Positions 24,032 to 39,887 of a DNA stretch of 64,000 nt are shown piece by piece. This DNA comes from Halocaridina rubra (lineage: Eukaryota; Arthropoda; Malacostraca; Decapoda; Atyidae). The notes under the pieces are model-generated. The model saw only the letters and a list, made by a program, of their open reading frames with translations, did no database searches and was not told the DNA's origin. The translations under genes were made by a program, and so were the position numbers. The stretch is from the NCBI GenBank assembly GCA_037179515.1, contig JAXCGZ010022645.1, forward strand, positions 337,419-401,418, given 5' to 3'. Within the stretch, counting starts at the first letter, position 1, and each line of letters opens with the position of its first letter.

Positions 24032-24361
24032 CTATCTATAATGAGTGACATCAGTTGCTATACGTTTCCAATTTTCTATACCACTAATCTCTCCTGCATG
24101 ATGGGTGGCTGGGGATGGATCAGTGGATTGACACTGTTGACAGCTCTGGACCACTTTTCTGACAGCTTCTTTGGCAATGGTAGGATCCACCTTATGGGCC
24201 AAATACAGCATCCTCTCCACATCCATATCATGCATGTTGTGCATTTGCCTCAATTCAACATTTGCGCCAACACAACAAACCTCCTCCTCGCTATCAGGAA
24301 CCTTTGTCTTCAACCAGATTTTCCCAACACTTGTCAGCACATCAGCCTTATTTTTGCACAA
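24032..24361 (-). pseudogene. Integrase zinc-binding fragment of LTR element
   Basis: A 109-residue open piece with MLYLAHKVDP, KEAVRKVVQSCQQCQSTDP and GIENWKRIATDVTHY. The His residues followed by C-x2-C fit the H2C2 zinc-binding domain at the N-terminus of retroviral-type integrases, and the Trp-containing end leads towards the catalytic core, which is missing. In intact gypsy elements this domain helps bind the cDNA ends. Here it is a remnant. Confidence 0.75.
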
Positions 24362-24426
24362 AATTCTTCCCCCATTAATCAGTTCACTAACTGGCTAAGT
24401 TAAAACCTCATTGACTTGTTGCAAAG

Positions 24427-24841
24427 CTATACAGTACTTAGTTTATCTGGGAATCCATTGACAAAAATCACACGAAAAATGCTATCCAAACCATCCCCCT
24501 TGAACCCAGCTAGCCCAGCCAAATGTCTTATGTCATTTGCATACACATCAACAGGTTGCCCTGTCCATTTGACTCTAATCAACTTGGCATAAGCTACAAA
24601 GGTTCCATCAGTAAATACCTCTTTTAACATAGCTACTATTTTATTTGAGTCACCCTGGTCATCATCACTCATGTCTAAATACAAAACAAGAGCATCCCCC
24701 CCCCAAGTACAGTGGAATAAAAGAAGTTAAATCAGAAATCTTCAGCAGCTTAGCCACCAAATGAACATTCTTTATCCATTCAACCACATCTCCTTCACCT
24801 GTGAATGGTTTAATCATCTCCGACGTGACTTTAGACGCCAT
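24427..24841 (-). pseudogene. gag capsid fragment of LTR element
   Basis: Minus-strand gag. An ATG at 24841 lies a short distance inside the right LTR. The frame runs through a segment with GEGDVVEWIKNV and LTSFIPLYL, then changes frame at a nine-G tract (about 24695-24703) and continues with AYAKLIRVKWTGQPVDVY and HLAGLAGFKG, which is typical of capsid proteins of gypsy-type elements. The frameshift looks like homopolymer slippage. The downstream nucleocapsid region is missing. Confidence 0.75.
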
Positions 24842-24867
24842 GACTGCAGGTTATAGCCTAGATAGCT

Positions 24868-25185
24868 TGTAGTTTGAATTAAACTGAATTGAATTCCTCT
24901 TACCTTGATATTATGTGTTATGTGGAATAACGCCAATGATGAGTCAGTATGAGCGACAAGCAATAACGATGATACCGAAAGTCAGCTCGAACCAAAAAAC
25001 AAAAATTCCAAACTGGCTGGTAAACAAAGCATAAACATCACCAAAAACACCTCTCTGCACAATGACTGGATCTCCAATGTCCTAACTGCCACTTACTCAC
25101 CCAACTCAGTACCAACAACTCTCCACCATACATAAACTACCACAAACTACTAAACTACTTTTAGACATTAAACTACAAAAAAACA
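24868..25185 (-). repeat. LTR (5' LTR of the minus-strand element)
   Basis: Right direct repeat, similar to 23598-23909 over at least 250 bp (shared GGAATAACGCCAATGATGAG and CAATGACTGGATCTCCAATG-like blocks). Confidence 0.8.
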
Positions 25186-27419
25186 TTGAAAACTAAAATA
25201 AAAAAAATTAATATTGAAGGAATTTTAAAAGTAAAGAGCCTACAGTATTAGAGAAAAACCATGAAAAGTACTAATTATTATAATAAGATACTCAGTCAAG
25301 CCTAAATATGCTTAAACTTAAGAATATCAATAGGAGAGAGAGAAAGAGAGAGAGAGCCTAAAGAACTTCGGATTGAAGAGTGACGGATTGAATGCATGGT
25401 ATACAATGCTTTTTATTCATATCCCGAAATTTAAAAAGGATAGAGAAGTGAACAAGTAAGATAACAGTCTGCATACTTGTCAACCAATAAGCACCTCTGG
25501 CTACCCCAAGTGCTGCCTCTGATAACGACATAAGTCTGACAGCTGAGCACACCTAGCCAATATATGTACAAAGTTAAATATGTTTTCCTTTTCTATATAA
25601 CAATATGTGACTATGAAAATATTTATAAATAGGCTACAATCATTAATTCACTTATAAAATGATGATATAAAGGTAAAAAACACCAAAAATATCTCATAAA
25701 TGATATACTGTTAGTATATACTACACTATAACCCAATAGTGTCATTTTTCCATTGATATACTGTGACTCAAAACAACATCATTTTACAAAAGATGGGTTG
25801 GAACTAATCCTCGGCATAAGTTAACGACTACTAGTAACTAGCTTAACACTGCAAGTACTAGTAACTAGCTTAACACTGCAAGGTGTGAAGTAGAAGATGC
25901 TCTATAAACACAATCATTGCCATGAAGAAATCTACGCAGGCGAGGAGGTGTAATGTTTGAGTGATCCCCACTTCTAATGATGCTATCATATTAGTTTACT
26001 TACAATAACTTTTGCTAACCACACATCCGTCAATATAATGGTATGTGATATAAGGCTTGTAAATGCTTGCTTACTGCACAGCCACCCAAATGAATGCTGT
26101 CTTGGAATCGACTTGAATAAATTTCCCTATTACCCATGGTAGTAATGGCATGCAAGACCATGAGTAGCTTAAATGATACATGAGAGTAGCACGACATAGG
26201 CTATGTTATAATATTTTGTGATTGAGTGTGATCACTGAACACGAAAATAACAAAGACTGACTCTATCTATTAGTTGAAGGATATAGCAATTAGCAATTCT
26301 TATGTGATATTTTTGTGACCATATTATTTGTAATTACCATCTAAATATGGATTAAAGAATACCGAATTACAATATATCAATTATCATCAATAACTCCATC
26401 ATGATACGTGTATTATATATATCTACTGGTAATGCTGGGCATAGTATTTAACAACTATTAACCATATCATATAATACTTTCAAACCACCAGAAAAACATG
26501 ATGTTTTTCATTCATATAGAGTAAATTAAGAAACTATATTGTCAAAAAATTAATATAAAAAATACCTAATGAAATTGAGCATTTCAAGCTTTGCACCTTT
26601 TCTATTGAATACATTTCACATTTAGAGCAAAAAGATATTTTACTGGAAATCTCCTATATGGCAGATGTCACTTTCCAAGAGTAAAATGACATCGTAACAA
26701 TGATATGAACTCAAGATCACATTACATATGAGAATGAATACTGTAGAGATTCTATTAAATTCAAGGAAAATTAAAAGGTAAGGTCACTGTATATACATAA
26801 GACATAATGAGCTTAAAAAAAATAATCTTTGTATTAAAGACATTCGTGCATCCCTAACAGAATTTTTCAAGGGCAGAGCATGGCTAGATTAAAATATCAT
26901 AAACATTACATGTGTTATGCCAGTTTAATGAGATAAAACTCTTATATACCTTTTACCATTAGATTAAACAGAATTCAAATATACCAGAAAAGCTATATCA
27001 ACACAGATCCACACCTTACAAAGTCATCAAACAATTCAAAAATAAACTCAAGAGATCCTTAGCTATTGTCAGCAAAGTAATGATTGCAAACACAAATAGA
27101 AAAAGAGACTGTCATTCCAATAGGGTGCTAATTTATGAATTTCCTCATAAATAAAGAAAAATAGAAAACATACATTCATATCAATATTAACGACATATAG
27201 TTTACAAGGTTATTTTAATAATGTCACTTTTTCATTTAAACACCATCAATACATGAAATTATCTTGGCTATTCATCAATATTTTATAAATGTTAACAAAT
27301 AATTCGTATGAACAAAATCTACAAATATTCCATATGGCACTTTACAAAAATTCATATAAAAACCCTTAGAAACATCACTATATTTACTAATAATAGCGCA
27401 ATTGGAGACTAAACATTTC

Positions 27420-27560
<141 letters not shown>

Positions 27561-27601
27561 TATATTTACTAATAATAGCGCAATTGGAGACTAAATATTT
27601 C

Positions 27602-27731
<130 letters not shown>

Positions 27732-27773
27732 TGTATATAAATTTTCAAACAAACTACCTTCTTCGTCGGAACT

Positions 27774-27960
<187 letters not shown>

Positions 27961-27987
27961 TGCATATAAATTTTCAAACAAACTACC

Positions 27988-28130
27988 TTCTTTGTCGGAA
28001 TTGAACCTGGGGACACTAGACTAGATCCCCAGAGCTTAGTCTACTATACATAGAGGTTGTACAACCTCTGTGGTATAAGCTGTGGGATTTTAGTCTAGGG
28101 ATCCTAGGTTCGATTCCCAACAACGAAGGT
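27988..28130. repeat. Head-to-head tRNA-like SINE hairpin
   Basis: A reverse tRNA-like unit followed directly by a forward one, meeting at GTTGTACAAC (about 28055-28064), so the whole can fold as a hairpin. The forward unit has an A-box-like TGGTATAAGCTGTGG and a perfect B-box GGTTCGATTCC at 28107-28117. Internal boxes of this kind drive RNA polymerase III in tRNA-derived SINEs. Confidence 0.78.
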
Positions 28131-28154
28131 ACTTTTGACAGACACACACACACA

Positions 28155-28184
28155 TAATTAGGTAATTACAATTAAGTAATTACA
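28155..28184 (+). repeat. LINE A-like tail after the tRNA-like SINE
   Basis: Between CA repeats lies AATTAGGTAATTACAATTA, almost the tail repeat of LINE A, but with no LINE body in front of it. The simplest reading is that it is the 3' end of the tRNA-like SINE just upstream. Confidence 0.7.
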
Positions 28185-28200
28185 TTCACACACACACACT

Positions 28201-31225
<3,025 letters not shown>

Positions 31226-31470
31226 TACAGTGTTACCCCGGTTATTCGCTTTTCTTGGTTCGCGTTCTCACTCTATCGCAGTTTTTTTTTTGGATAAATT
31301 ATTATTCTATTTTATGGGTATACGCAAAAATATTAAAATATTGAAAAAAAAAAAAATTCCATTATTTTCATTTTTTTTATTGAAAAAAATGTTTCATTAT
31401 TTAATTGATAAAAAAAATGTATTTCCCAGCCTACGAATAATAAAACAGTAAAAAACATAAATTTAGATAT

Positions 31471-33408
31471 ACGTATGTACAGAAAATACGAAGTTAGAAT
31501 AGCAGGAGAAGCTAAAGAAAATCCTAAAGGGTTTTATCAACATTATCAAACAAAATTTAAGGAAAAAGTCGGACCAATTGAAGTAGCCAATGGCCATATC
31601 ACAGATGACGATAAAGTGATGTGTACATGTTTAAATGATTATTTCTTATCTGTATTTACCAATGAAAACTTGGAAAATATTCCGGAAGTAGAATCCATTT
31701 ACAGAGACAGTCCCGATAAAATACTTAGTTCAATAAATATTACGAGAGAGGAGGTAATAAAAGAAATAGATAAATTAAAGGCTCATAAATCTCCGGGACC
31801 TGATGGAATATATGCTAGAATATTAAAGGAATGCAAGGAAGAGCTTAGTTGTCCACTAACTGCATTATTTAATAATTCAATAAAATTAGGATCAGTACCC
31901 ATGGAGTGGAAATTGGCAGATGTGGTACCAATATTTAAAAAAGGAGAACGAGTTAAAAAGAATAATTATAGGCCGGTAAGTTTAACGTCAACAGTGGGTA
32001 AGATTCTAGAATCCATAATTGCAAATAAAATAAGGGCACATCTAGAATTACACAGACTGATAAAACTTTCACAACACGGGTTTCTTAAGGGTTTTTCGTG
32101 CCTTACAAACTTACTGTCTTTTTATTCAGAAGTTTACGAGGCAGTAGATTGTGGCAAAGAATATGATACAATATATCTAGATTTTAGCAAAGCTTTTGAT
32201 AGAGTTCCTCACAAAAGATTAGTTAAAAAGCTAGAAGCTCATGGTATAGGAGGAGCTGTTCTCAGATGGATCAAACAATGGTTAAAAGACAGAAAACAGA
32301 GGGTTTGCATAAATGGAGAGAAATCAGAGTGGGGCTCGGTTACTAGCGGGGTACCACAAGGCTCGGTACTGGGTCCCCTATTATTCATCGTATATCTAAA
32401 TGATCTGGATTCGGATATCAGTAGTAACCTAAGTAAATTCGCAGATGACACTAAAATAGGTAGAACTATAAATGGAAAAGAAGACATTCATGCTTTACAG
32501 GAAAATCTAAATAGATTATCTGAATGGTCGGACAAATGGCAAATGGAATTTAATGTTGAAAAATGTAAAGTAGTTAAAATGGGTACTATAAAAGACAATA
32601 CTAGTTATAAGCTAAATAACCATGAAATCATGAGTTCTCAGTGTGAAAGGGATTTGGGAGTTCTTGTGAGTAGTAGTCTTAAGCCAAGAGAGCAATGCAC
32701 AGCAGTCAGAAATAAAGCAAACAGAATTTTAGGATTTATCTCAAGAAGCGTTAGCAATAGGACGGAAAAAGTTATTTTGCAGCTCTATCTTGCATTAGTT
32801 AGGCCCCATTTAGATTATGCTGTGCAATTCTGGTCACCCTATTATAGAATGGAAATTGAATCCTTGGAGAGAGTGCAGCGAAGAATGACCAAGATGATAC
32901 ACAATATCAGAAATATACCATATGAGGACAGATTAAAAAAACTTGATCTACATTCTCTAGAGAGGCGAAGAGTTAGGGGGGATATGATTGAAGTGTATAA
33001 ATGGTTTAAAGGGATTAACAAGGGAGATATTAATAAAGTTTTAAAAATTCATGATCAAACCAGAACTCGTAATAATGGATTTAAGCTTGATAAATTTAGG
33101 TTCAGAAGGGAAATTGGTAAAAATTGGTTTGGTAATAGAGTAGCTGATGCATGGAACAAGCTTCCTAGTAGGATAGTAAATGCCAATACCTTAGACACCT
33201 TCAAATGTAGATTAGATAGACATATGACAGAGGTAGGGTGGGTATGAATAGGTTAGTGCTTATTAGAAAAATCATAAACAGAAAAATAGAATAAATAAGT
33301 AGAGTAGAATAGAATAGGTTAGACATGCTGAAAATACAATTCAAAAATGGAGCTGCCTCGTGTGTGCCAGTAGGCATGTTGCAGTGTCCTCTATTCTTAT
33401 GTTCTTAT
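31471..33408 (+). mobile_element. LINE B (second CR1/L2-like LINE), 5'-truncated
   Basis: Inserted in T1 within the sequence TTTAGATATA/AACTCACAG, which is continuous in sister Tigger copies. It begins within ORF2, after the endonuclease, and ends with TTCTTATGTTCTTAT, two copies of an 8-bp repeat similar to the short 3' repeats of CR1 elements. There is no clear target duplication. Confidence 0.9.
31475..33247 (+). CDS. LINE B ORF2 reverse transcriptase (truncated)
   Basis: 590 uninterrupted residues of a LINE reverse transcriptase lacking the endonuclease. Motifs: KSPGPDGIYARILKE, NNYRPVSLTSTVGKILE, QHGFLKGFSC, motif A LDFSKAFDRVPH, motif B SGVPQGSVLGPLLFIVY, motif C FADDTKIG, then KCKVVKMG and RDLGVLV, and a C-terminal RRVRGDMIEVYKW. 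It is related to LINE A but clearly a different family. The first ATG (31475) is simply the first in the truncated copy, and nothing suggests it is expressed on its own. The lack of stops argues for a recent insertion. Confidence 0.88.
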   Translation: MYRKYEVRIAGEAKENPKGFYQHYQTKFKEKVGPIEVANGHITDDDKVMCTCLNDYFLSVFTNENLENIPEVESIYRDSPDKILSSINITREEVIKEIDKLKAHKSPGPDGIYARILKECKEELSCPLTALFNNSIKLGSVPMEWKLADVVPIFKKGERVKKNNYRPVSLTSTVGKILESIIANKIRAHLELHRLIKLSQHGFLKGFSCLTNLLSFYSEVYEAVDCGKEYDTIYLDFSKAFDRVPHKRLVKKLEAHGIGGAVLRWIKQWLKDRKQRVCINGEKSEWGSVTSGVPQGSVLGPLLFIVYLNDLDSDISSNLSKFADDTKIGRTINGKEDIHALQENLNRLSEWSDKWQMEFNVEKCKVVKMGTIKDNTSYKLNNHEIMSSQCERDLGVLVSSSLKPREQCTAVRNKANRILGFISRSVSNRTEKVILQLYLALVRPHLDYAVQFWSPYYRMEIESLERVQRRMTKMIHNIRNIPYEDRLKKLDLHSLERRRVRGDMIEVYKWFKGINKGDINKVLKIHDQTRTRNNGFKLDKFRFRREIGKNWFGNRVADAWNKLPSRIVNANTLDTFKCRLDRHMTEVGWV

Positions 33409-34240
33409 AACTCACAGTACAGGGTATTGCATCATGCGAAATAGTGTCCGATAGCATACAATGTATTGGGGTCACAGCCACGTGAGCTAGCATATATATT
33501 TATATTTCCAGTAGTTTCATGATTTTATTGATAAAAAAAAACGTATTTCTTAGCCTAAGAATAATAAAACAGTAAAAAATAGTAAACAGTATTGCACCAC
33601 GTAAAATACGTTACCGGTATCAGTGTTTCGGAAAACGCAAAGGCTCTCACCTACATGACCTAGTGAATATTAAAATTTTCATTATTTTATTGATAAAACA
33701 AGTATTTCCTAGCCTAAGAATAATAAAACAGTATAAAATAATAAAAAAAACAAAGTACTAACAGTATTTCACCATGTAAAATATGATACCGCTATCAACG
33801 TTTCGGAAAACGAAAAGGCTCTCACCTACGTGACCTATTGAATATTAAAATTTTCATTATTTCATTGATAAAGCAAGTATTTCCTAGCCTAAGAATAATA
33901 AAACAGTAAAAAATAATAAAAAACAAAGTACTAACAGTATTTCACCATGTAAAATATGATACCGCTATCAACGTTTAGGAAACGAAAAGGCTCTCACCTA
34001 CGTGAGATAGTTCATGGAATGCTATTGGCTGAAAGGTCGGGAGACAACGAATCATAGAATTGTTTTTCAATATTTTCTGTATCATGGTGTCTGATTGGCT
34101 TTTTCATTGCAGTTTGCTTTTCCCTCCAATTTCCAATGTGCCGCCTCACTCGCTCAGTCTAACTCTCGAGTGCGCCATTCTCGTTGTGCTTACTAATACG
34201 TTTTGCTTGTGATTGTGTTTTTACGCGTTATTTTACTTTT

Positions 34241-34444
34241 GCAATGCCTCCCAAACATCCTTCACCTTCTAAGGCTCCTGCTAGTCAGCCTACGCGGCAT
34301 AGGAAAATGTTAACCATTGTAGAAAAAGTGAAACTCTTAGATATGTTGAAAGAAGGAAAAAGGTTTGTGGATGTCGGCCGCTATTTTTTGCCTCAGTGAA
34401 TCTACTGTGCGTTCCATAAAAAAGGACATAAAAAATTGTAAATG
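34241..34444 (+). pseudogene. Tigger T1 transposase N-terminal remnant
   Basis: Starts at the ATG for MPPKHPSPSKAP and reads KMLTIVEKVKLLDMLKEGKRF, a helix-turn-helix of the CENP-B/pogo N-terminal type that binds transposon ends. One inserted base shifts the frame at the YF codons; the other frame continues CLSESTVRSIKKD for a few codons before a stop. The rest of the transposase is deleted. Confidence 0.8.
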
Positions 34445-34690
34445 AGTATGTATGTCACGTCATCATCACATTCACGGTAAGTTTTCCTATCACTTTCATA
34501 TAAATTTACGCTTGCATGCTGTTATCTATGAAGTAAAGGGTGGTACGTTAACAGTAGAGGGACAGTTTATACAGTGTAAACGTAAAAATATATTAAAATA
34601 TCTATGTACATATAGGCTGATCCTACTTCACGGATTTCCTGGTTTGCGCCGGGTCCCGGAACCGAACTACCGCAATAAGTGAGGTAACAC

Positions 34691-34805
<115 letters not shown>

Positions 34806-35639
34806 CAGTGCTCCCTCGTTTATTGCGGGGTTTCAATTCCAGGACCGGCCGCGATAGGTGAAAAACCGGGAAGTAGGAGCACCATATTTAAAAAAAAAAA
34901 ACATTAATGATTGTGACACCAGGATGGGCCAAAAAATAATAAAATAAAACAGCCTTTATTGGGCCTGGGCACGAATAATACTTAAAGTAAAGAGAAACGG
35001 AGATGGAGAGTGTAATGACCTGTCAGATGTGAAGGCATTATAAAAGATGTCTAATGAATATCCAATTCTCTGCTGGGTTTCAATATACCTCTGCATTACT
35101 CTCATGATGTCTATTCCAAAAATTCTCCTTAGATCTTACTATTATTAAAATTTTTTTGTATTATTATTATTATAATTATTATTATTGGCAACAATAACTT
35201 TCCTTTGATGATAATTGCGGAGATTATTATGATTATTATGATTATTACAGTATATACATAAGTATTTTACATTTATTTTTACCTTTACTGCATAAACCAT
35301 CCCTGCACTGTTAACAAACCACCCTTTACTTTATTAATAACAGCGTGCAAGCATAAATTTATAAGACTGTGATGTTATAAAGATTGAAAAAAGCATTAAG
35401 AACAGCAAACAAATTTTCTATATAATATTATCAGGGAAATAGCATGTAGAGAATATATATATTTCATTAAGTTTCCCATGCACAGTACGATATACGTTTT
35501 CTTTGAACGAATTGCATACGTTTTCTTTTTCTCTCACCTGACACTATTTACGTTAGGATTTCGTGCAGATAGATAGAATAAAGTTTAGAACCAAGGAATA
35601 TTAATAATTCTATAATATTGAAAATTAGATAAACCCCAA

Positions 35640-35640
<1 letters not shown>

Positions 35641-35734
<94 letters not shown>
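35641..35734. repeat. (GA)n
   Basis: Long GA repeat in the core of the foldback element. Confidence 0.98.
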
Positions 35735-35737
<3 letters not shown>

Positions 35738-35910
35738 TTAATATTAAACTTCCCTCCGTTTTAACTTCACTCTCTTCATTCATTTCCGGATGGAGTTTTA
35801 AAAGGATGCATCTACTTGCCATCAAAGTAGAGAAGAAAGAAACAGGGGAAGAAGAAGAAATCTAATGAGAAAGAGGAAATAAAAGAACACGACAATAAAT
35901 GGGGAAAGAC

Positions 35911-36019
<109 letters not shown>

Positions 36020-36087
36020 TCTTTAATTAACTCTTGTTCATTTAACCAAAACTACATTATTTATTGTAAAAATAATGATTTAATGAA

Positions 36088-36182
36088 AAGAAGAAGAAGA
36101 AGAAGAAGAGAAGAAGAAGAAGAAGAAGAAGAAGAAGAAGAAGAAGAAGAAGAAGAAGAAGAAGAAGAAGAAGAAGAAGAAG
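36088..36182. repeat. (GAA)n
   Basis: GAA repeat with one phase slip, just before the right arm of the foldback element. Confidence 0.98.
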
Positions 36183-36729
36183 GTCTAAGGAAATTTTTTG
36201 GAATAGACATCATGAAAGTAATGCAGAGGTATATTAAAACCCAGCAGAGAATTAGATAGACATTACACATATTTTATAATCCCTTCACATCTGACAGGTC
36301 ATTACATTCTCCATCTCTGTTTCTCTTTACTTTATGTATTCTTCGTGCCCAGGCCCGATAAATGCTCATTTATTTTATCATTTTTTGGCCCGTCCTGGTG
36401 TCACAGTCATTTAAATTTTTTTTTTTTTTTTTGCTCGCCAAAAAAATCCTTGATGCACTGAATTCACCATAGGTGAACCGCGACACAGCTAGGGAGCACT
36501 GTATAAGGAATTGGTCTCTTTTTTATATATTTATGTTTTTGCTAACGAGTTTGCATTTTTATGTCTTAGATTATGAACTTTACTACTGCATATGCATAGG
36601 TGGGTGACCTAGGTGCTTATTTAGCACCTAGGTCACCCACGTAGCCCTGAAATTAGGACTATGTCACGTCTTAAGGAACGGACTTCTGACATATGTCAAG
36701 GATCCCCTGTATTTGGAAAAGAAGTGTTA

Positions 36730-37205
36730 AGTGATACTTTTTGATGGGCCTGACAATGACCACGACCTGGAACTAATTAATAACAAATCATGAAATTAGC
36801 TAAACTGCTGAATTGAGAATATGATGTGGCAAAAATTAGAATTAACAGAACAAGAAAATGGAGTAAGTACCCAAGGAAGACTTGATTGCATTAGAAGAGG
36901 AATTGAGGGCAGTAGCAGAGAAAGAAGAGAAGGAGGAACCAGTAAGTAATTTCATTGTGAAGCTCTTATCTGAAGGCTTTTTCCAACTATATATAACTAG
37001 CCCATTTTAAGGTAATGGATCTGAACAGTGAAAGGTTTGCTACAACTGAAGGATGGCAAACGATGCTTTTTGTTTGTATCATTAATTTTTTGAAGCAAAC
37101 AAGAAGAGACCTATATAAACACGCAATAGATTCATTAAAAAACTCCATCCTCTGGTTGCTTTTAAGAGCTTGCCCTGAGAAAGAAGACATTGATAACCCT
37201 TAGCC
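36730..37205 (+). pseudogene. Tigger H transposase C-terminus, copy 2
   Basis: Same decayed C-terminal region as 22720-23220, reading EELRAVAEKEEKEEP, FIVKLLSEGFF and MDLNSERFATTEGWQTML, with stops between. It is a duplicate, not an independent insertion. Confidence 0.75.
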
Positions 37206-38783
37206 ACGCTTAAGCAAGCAAAAAGCTGTTTCATACATCAGTATTTTTTACATAGTGTTTATTTAATCAAGTATTACTGGCATTTATCTAATTTTTTAAA
37301 TAAAATGTTGTCTATTTTTTGTATCCATAAGTTTGTATTTTTTGTCCTGTATTTCTGTCAAATTTGCATAAATTAATGCATGTCTTACGAAACAAAAAGT
37401 AATCTACATTATTAGAGTAAAGCAATAAAAATAGACACAGGAAATAATAAAAAAAAATATTACTCATGCCTAAAGAATTACTGAAAAGAAAAACTTATAG
37501 TGTTAAAATATGAAAAAAGTGAGTGATTAAATCAACCTGTAAATAATGTCTAAAGATATATTAAATGTAGGAAAACCTTATGGGTATTAGAGGAAAACTA
37601 TGAAAAAAAGTAAAATAAAAAATCATAAATTCTGAAGAAATTTTTTAAGTAATTTACCTACAGCATTAGAGAAAAACCATGAAATATGCTAATTATTATA
37701 GTAAGATAAACAATCAAGCCTAAATATGTTTGAACTAAAGAAAATAAAAGAGAGAAAGACTAAAAACTTAGGATTGAAGAAGTACTGTAAATTGAAGAGT
37801 GGTAGATTAAACAGATGGTATACAAAGCTTTTTATTCCAATCCTGAAAATTAAGAGGATAGAGAAGTGAACAAGTAAGACAACAGTCTGCAAATTGGTTA
37901 ACCAATAAGCATATTTGGCTACCTCAAGTGTTGCCTTTGATAACGACATGTCTTACAGCAAAGCACACCTGACCAATACATGTACATAAATTAAGATGTT
38001 CTCCTTTTCTATATAACATTATGTAACAACGAAAATATTTATAAATAGGCTACAATCATAATACACTGAAAAAAATGATGACATAAATGTTAAAAAACAC
38101 CAAAAATATGACTCATACATGACATACTGTTAGCATATACTACACTAAAACCCCATCTGTCATTTTTCCATTGATAAAACAATATAATTTTACAAGAGAT
38201 GGGTCGGAACTAATCCACGGCATAAGTAAACGCCTATTGGTAACTAGCATATCACCGCTAACGTGTGCAGTAGAAGATCCTCTGCAAACACAATCATTGC
38301 CATGAAGAAATCCACGCCGGTAAGGAGTGATCCCCGCTTCTAATGATGCTTCTAATGATACTATCATGCAAGCTCATTGATCAATTTTGCTAACCACACA
38401 TCCATCACTATAATGCTATGTGATACATGGCTTGTAAATGTTTGCTTACTGCACAGTCACCCAAATGAATGCTGTCTTGGAAGCGATTTGAAAAAATTTC
38501 CCTATTACCCATGGTTGTAATGGCATGCAAGACCATGAGTAGTAAAAAGATACATGAGAATAGCACAACATAAGCTACATTATAATATTTTGTGATTGAG
38601 TGATTATTGAACACGAGAATAGCAAAGATTGACTCTATCTATTAGTTGAAGGATATAGCAATAAGTAATTCCTTTGTAATATTTATGTGACCATATTATT
38701 TTTAATTATTATTTAAATATGTATTAAAGAATACTGCACTTACAATATACCAACAGTCATCAATGAATCCATAATGATACCTG

Positions 38784-38937
<154 letters not shown>

Positions 38938-39726
38938 GCAATGCTGAGCATAGTATCTAACAACTATTAATCATATCACATAATACTTTCAAACCACCAG
39001 AATAACATGATATTTTCCATTCATATAGAGTAAATTAAGAAACTATATAGTCAACAATATAACATAAAAAATGCTTGTGAGCGTCACAAGCATTGCACCT
39101 TTGCAGTTGAATACATTTCAAACTTAGAGCAAAAAAGACATTTTACTGGCAATTTCCTATATGGCAGATCTCACTTTCCAAGAGTAAAATGACATCGTAA
39201 CAATGATGTGAACTCAAGATCACATTACACATGAGAATGAATACTGAGGAGATCTATTAAATTCAAGGAAAATTAAGAGGTAAGGTCACTATATATACAG
39301 AATACACATAATGATTAAAAATAATAATATTTGTATTGAAGACATTTGTGCAACCCTAACAGAGTTTTTCAAGGGCAAAGCATGGCTAGATTAAAATATC
39401 ACGAACATTACATGTGTTATACTAGTTTAATGAGATAAATCTATTATATACCTTTAGACTGAACAGAATTCAAATAAACCAGAAAAGCTATATCAAACAG
39501 ATCCACACTTTACAAAGTCATCAAAAAATTAAAAAATAAACTCAACAGACCCTTTGCCATTGTCAGCAAAGTAATGGATCCAAACACAAATAAAGAAAAA
39601 GATTGTCATTCCACTAGGGTACTGATTTACCATGTTTCTCATAAATATTAAAGAGAGAAAACATAAATTCATATCAATATTAACAACATACAGTCAACTA
39701 TGTTATTTTATCAATGTCACTTTATT

Positions 39727-39864
39727 TTGTCGGAACTGAATCTGGGGACTCTATAGTCTAGAACCCCACAGCTTAGTCCATTGTACCACAGAGGTTGTAT
39801 ACCTCTGTAGAATAAGCTGTGGAGTTTTAGTCTTAAGTTCCCAGGTTCAATTCCCGACAAAGAA
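39727..39864. repeat. Head-to-head tRNA-like SINE hairpin
   Basis: Same arrangement as 27988-28130: a reverse tRNA-like unit joined to a forward unit at GAGGTTGTATACCTC. The forward B-box is CCAGGTTCAATTCCC. It is followed by an AT-rich stretch and CACACAC before a LINE A fragment. Confidence 0.78.
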
Positions 39865-39887
39865 TGTATTTTTATATAAACACACAC

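Larger units (their letters stand above)
23598..25185 (-). mobile_element. Deleted gypsy-type LTR retrotransposon
   Basis: Two direct repeats of about 310 bp (23598-23909 and 24868-25185), each starting TG(C/T)AGTTTGAATT and apparently ending in CA, flank an internal region read on the minus strand. The interior holds a gag capsid fragment and an integrase zinc-binding fragment but no protease, reverse transcriptase or RNase H, so most of pol is deleted. The element is absent from the homologous segment at 37,590, which gives the empty site. A 4-5 bp target duplication (GAAA-like) is possible but not clean. Confidence 0.87.
22511..27232. repeat. Segmental duplication, copy 1
   Basis: Colinear with 36502-39722. 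Both copies share the right end of element F, its junction with Tigger H, the Tigger H C-terminus and about 3 kb of AT-rich non-coding DNA. Because the nested junction is the same in both, the duplication happened after F inserted in H. Copy 1 alone has the LTR element at 23598-25185. 25186-27232 holds no recognisable gene. Confidence 0.88.

Noticed and set aside
31475..33247. Host reverse transcriptase or telomerase-like gene
   Set aside because: Motifs, 5' truncation, an 8-bp tail repeat and insertion within a Tigger element identify it as a LINE.
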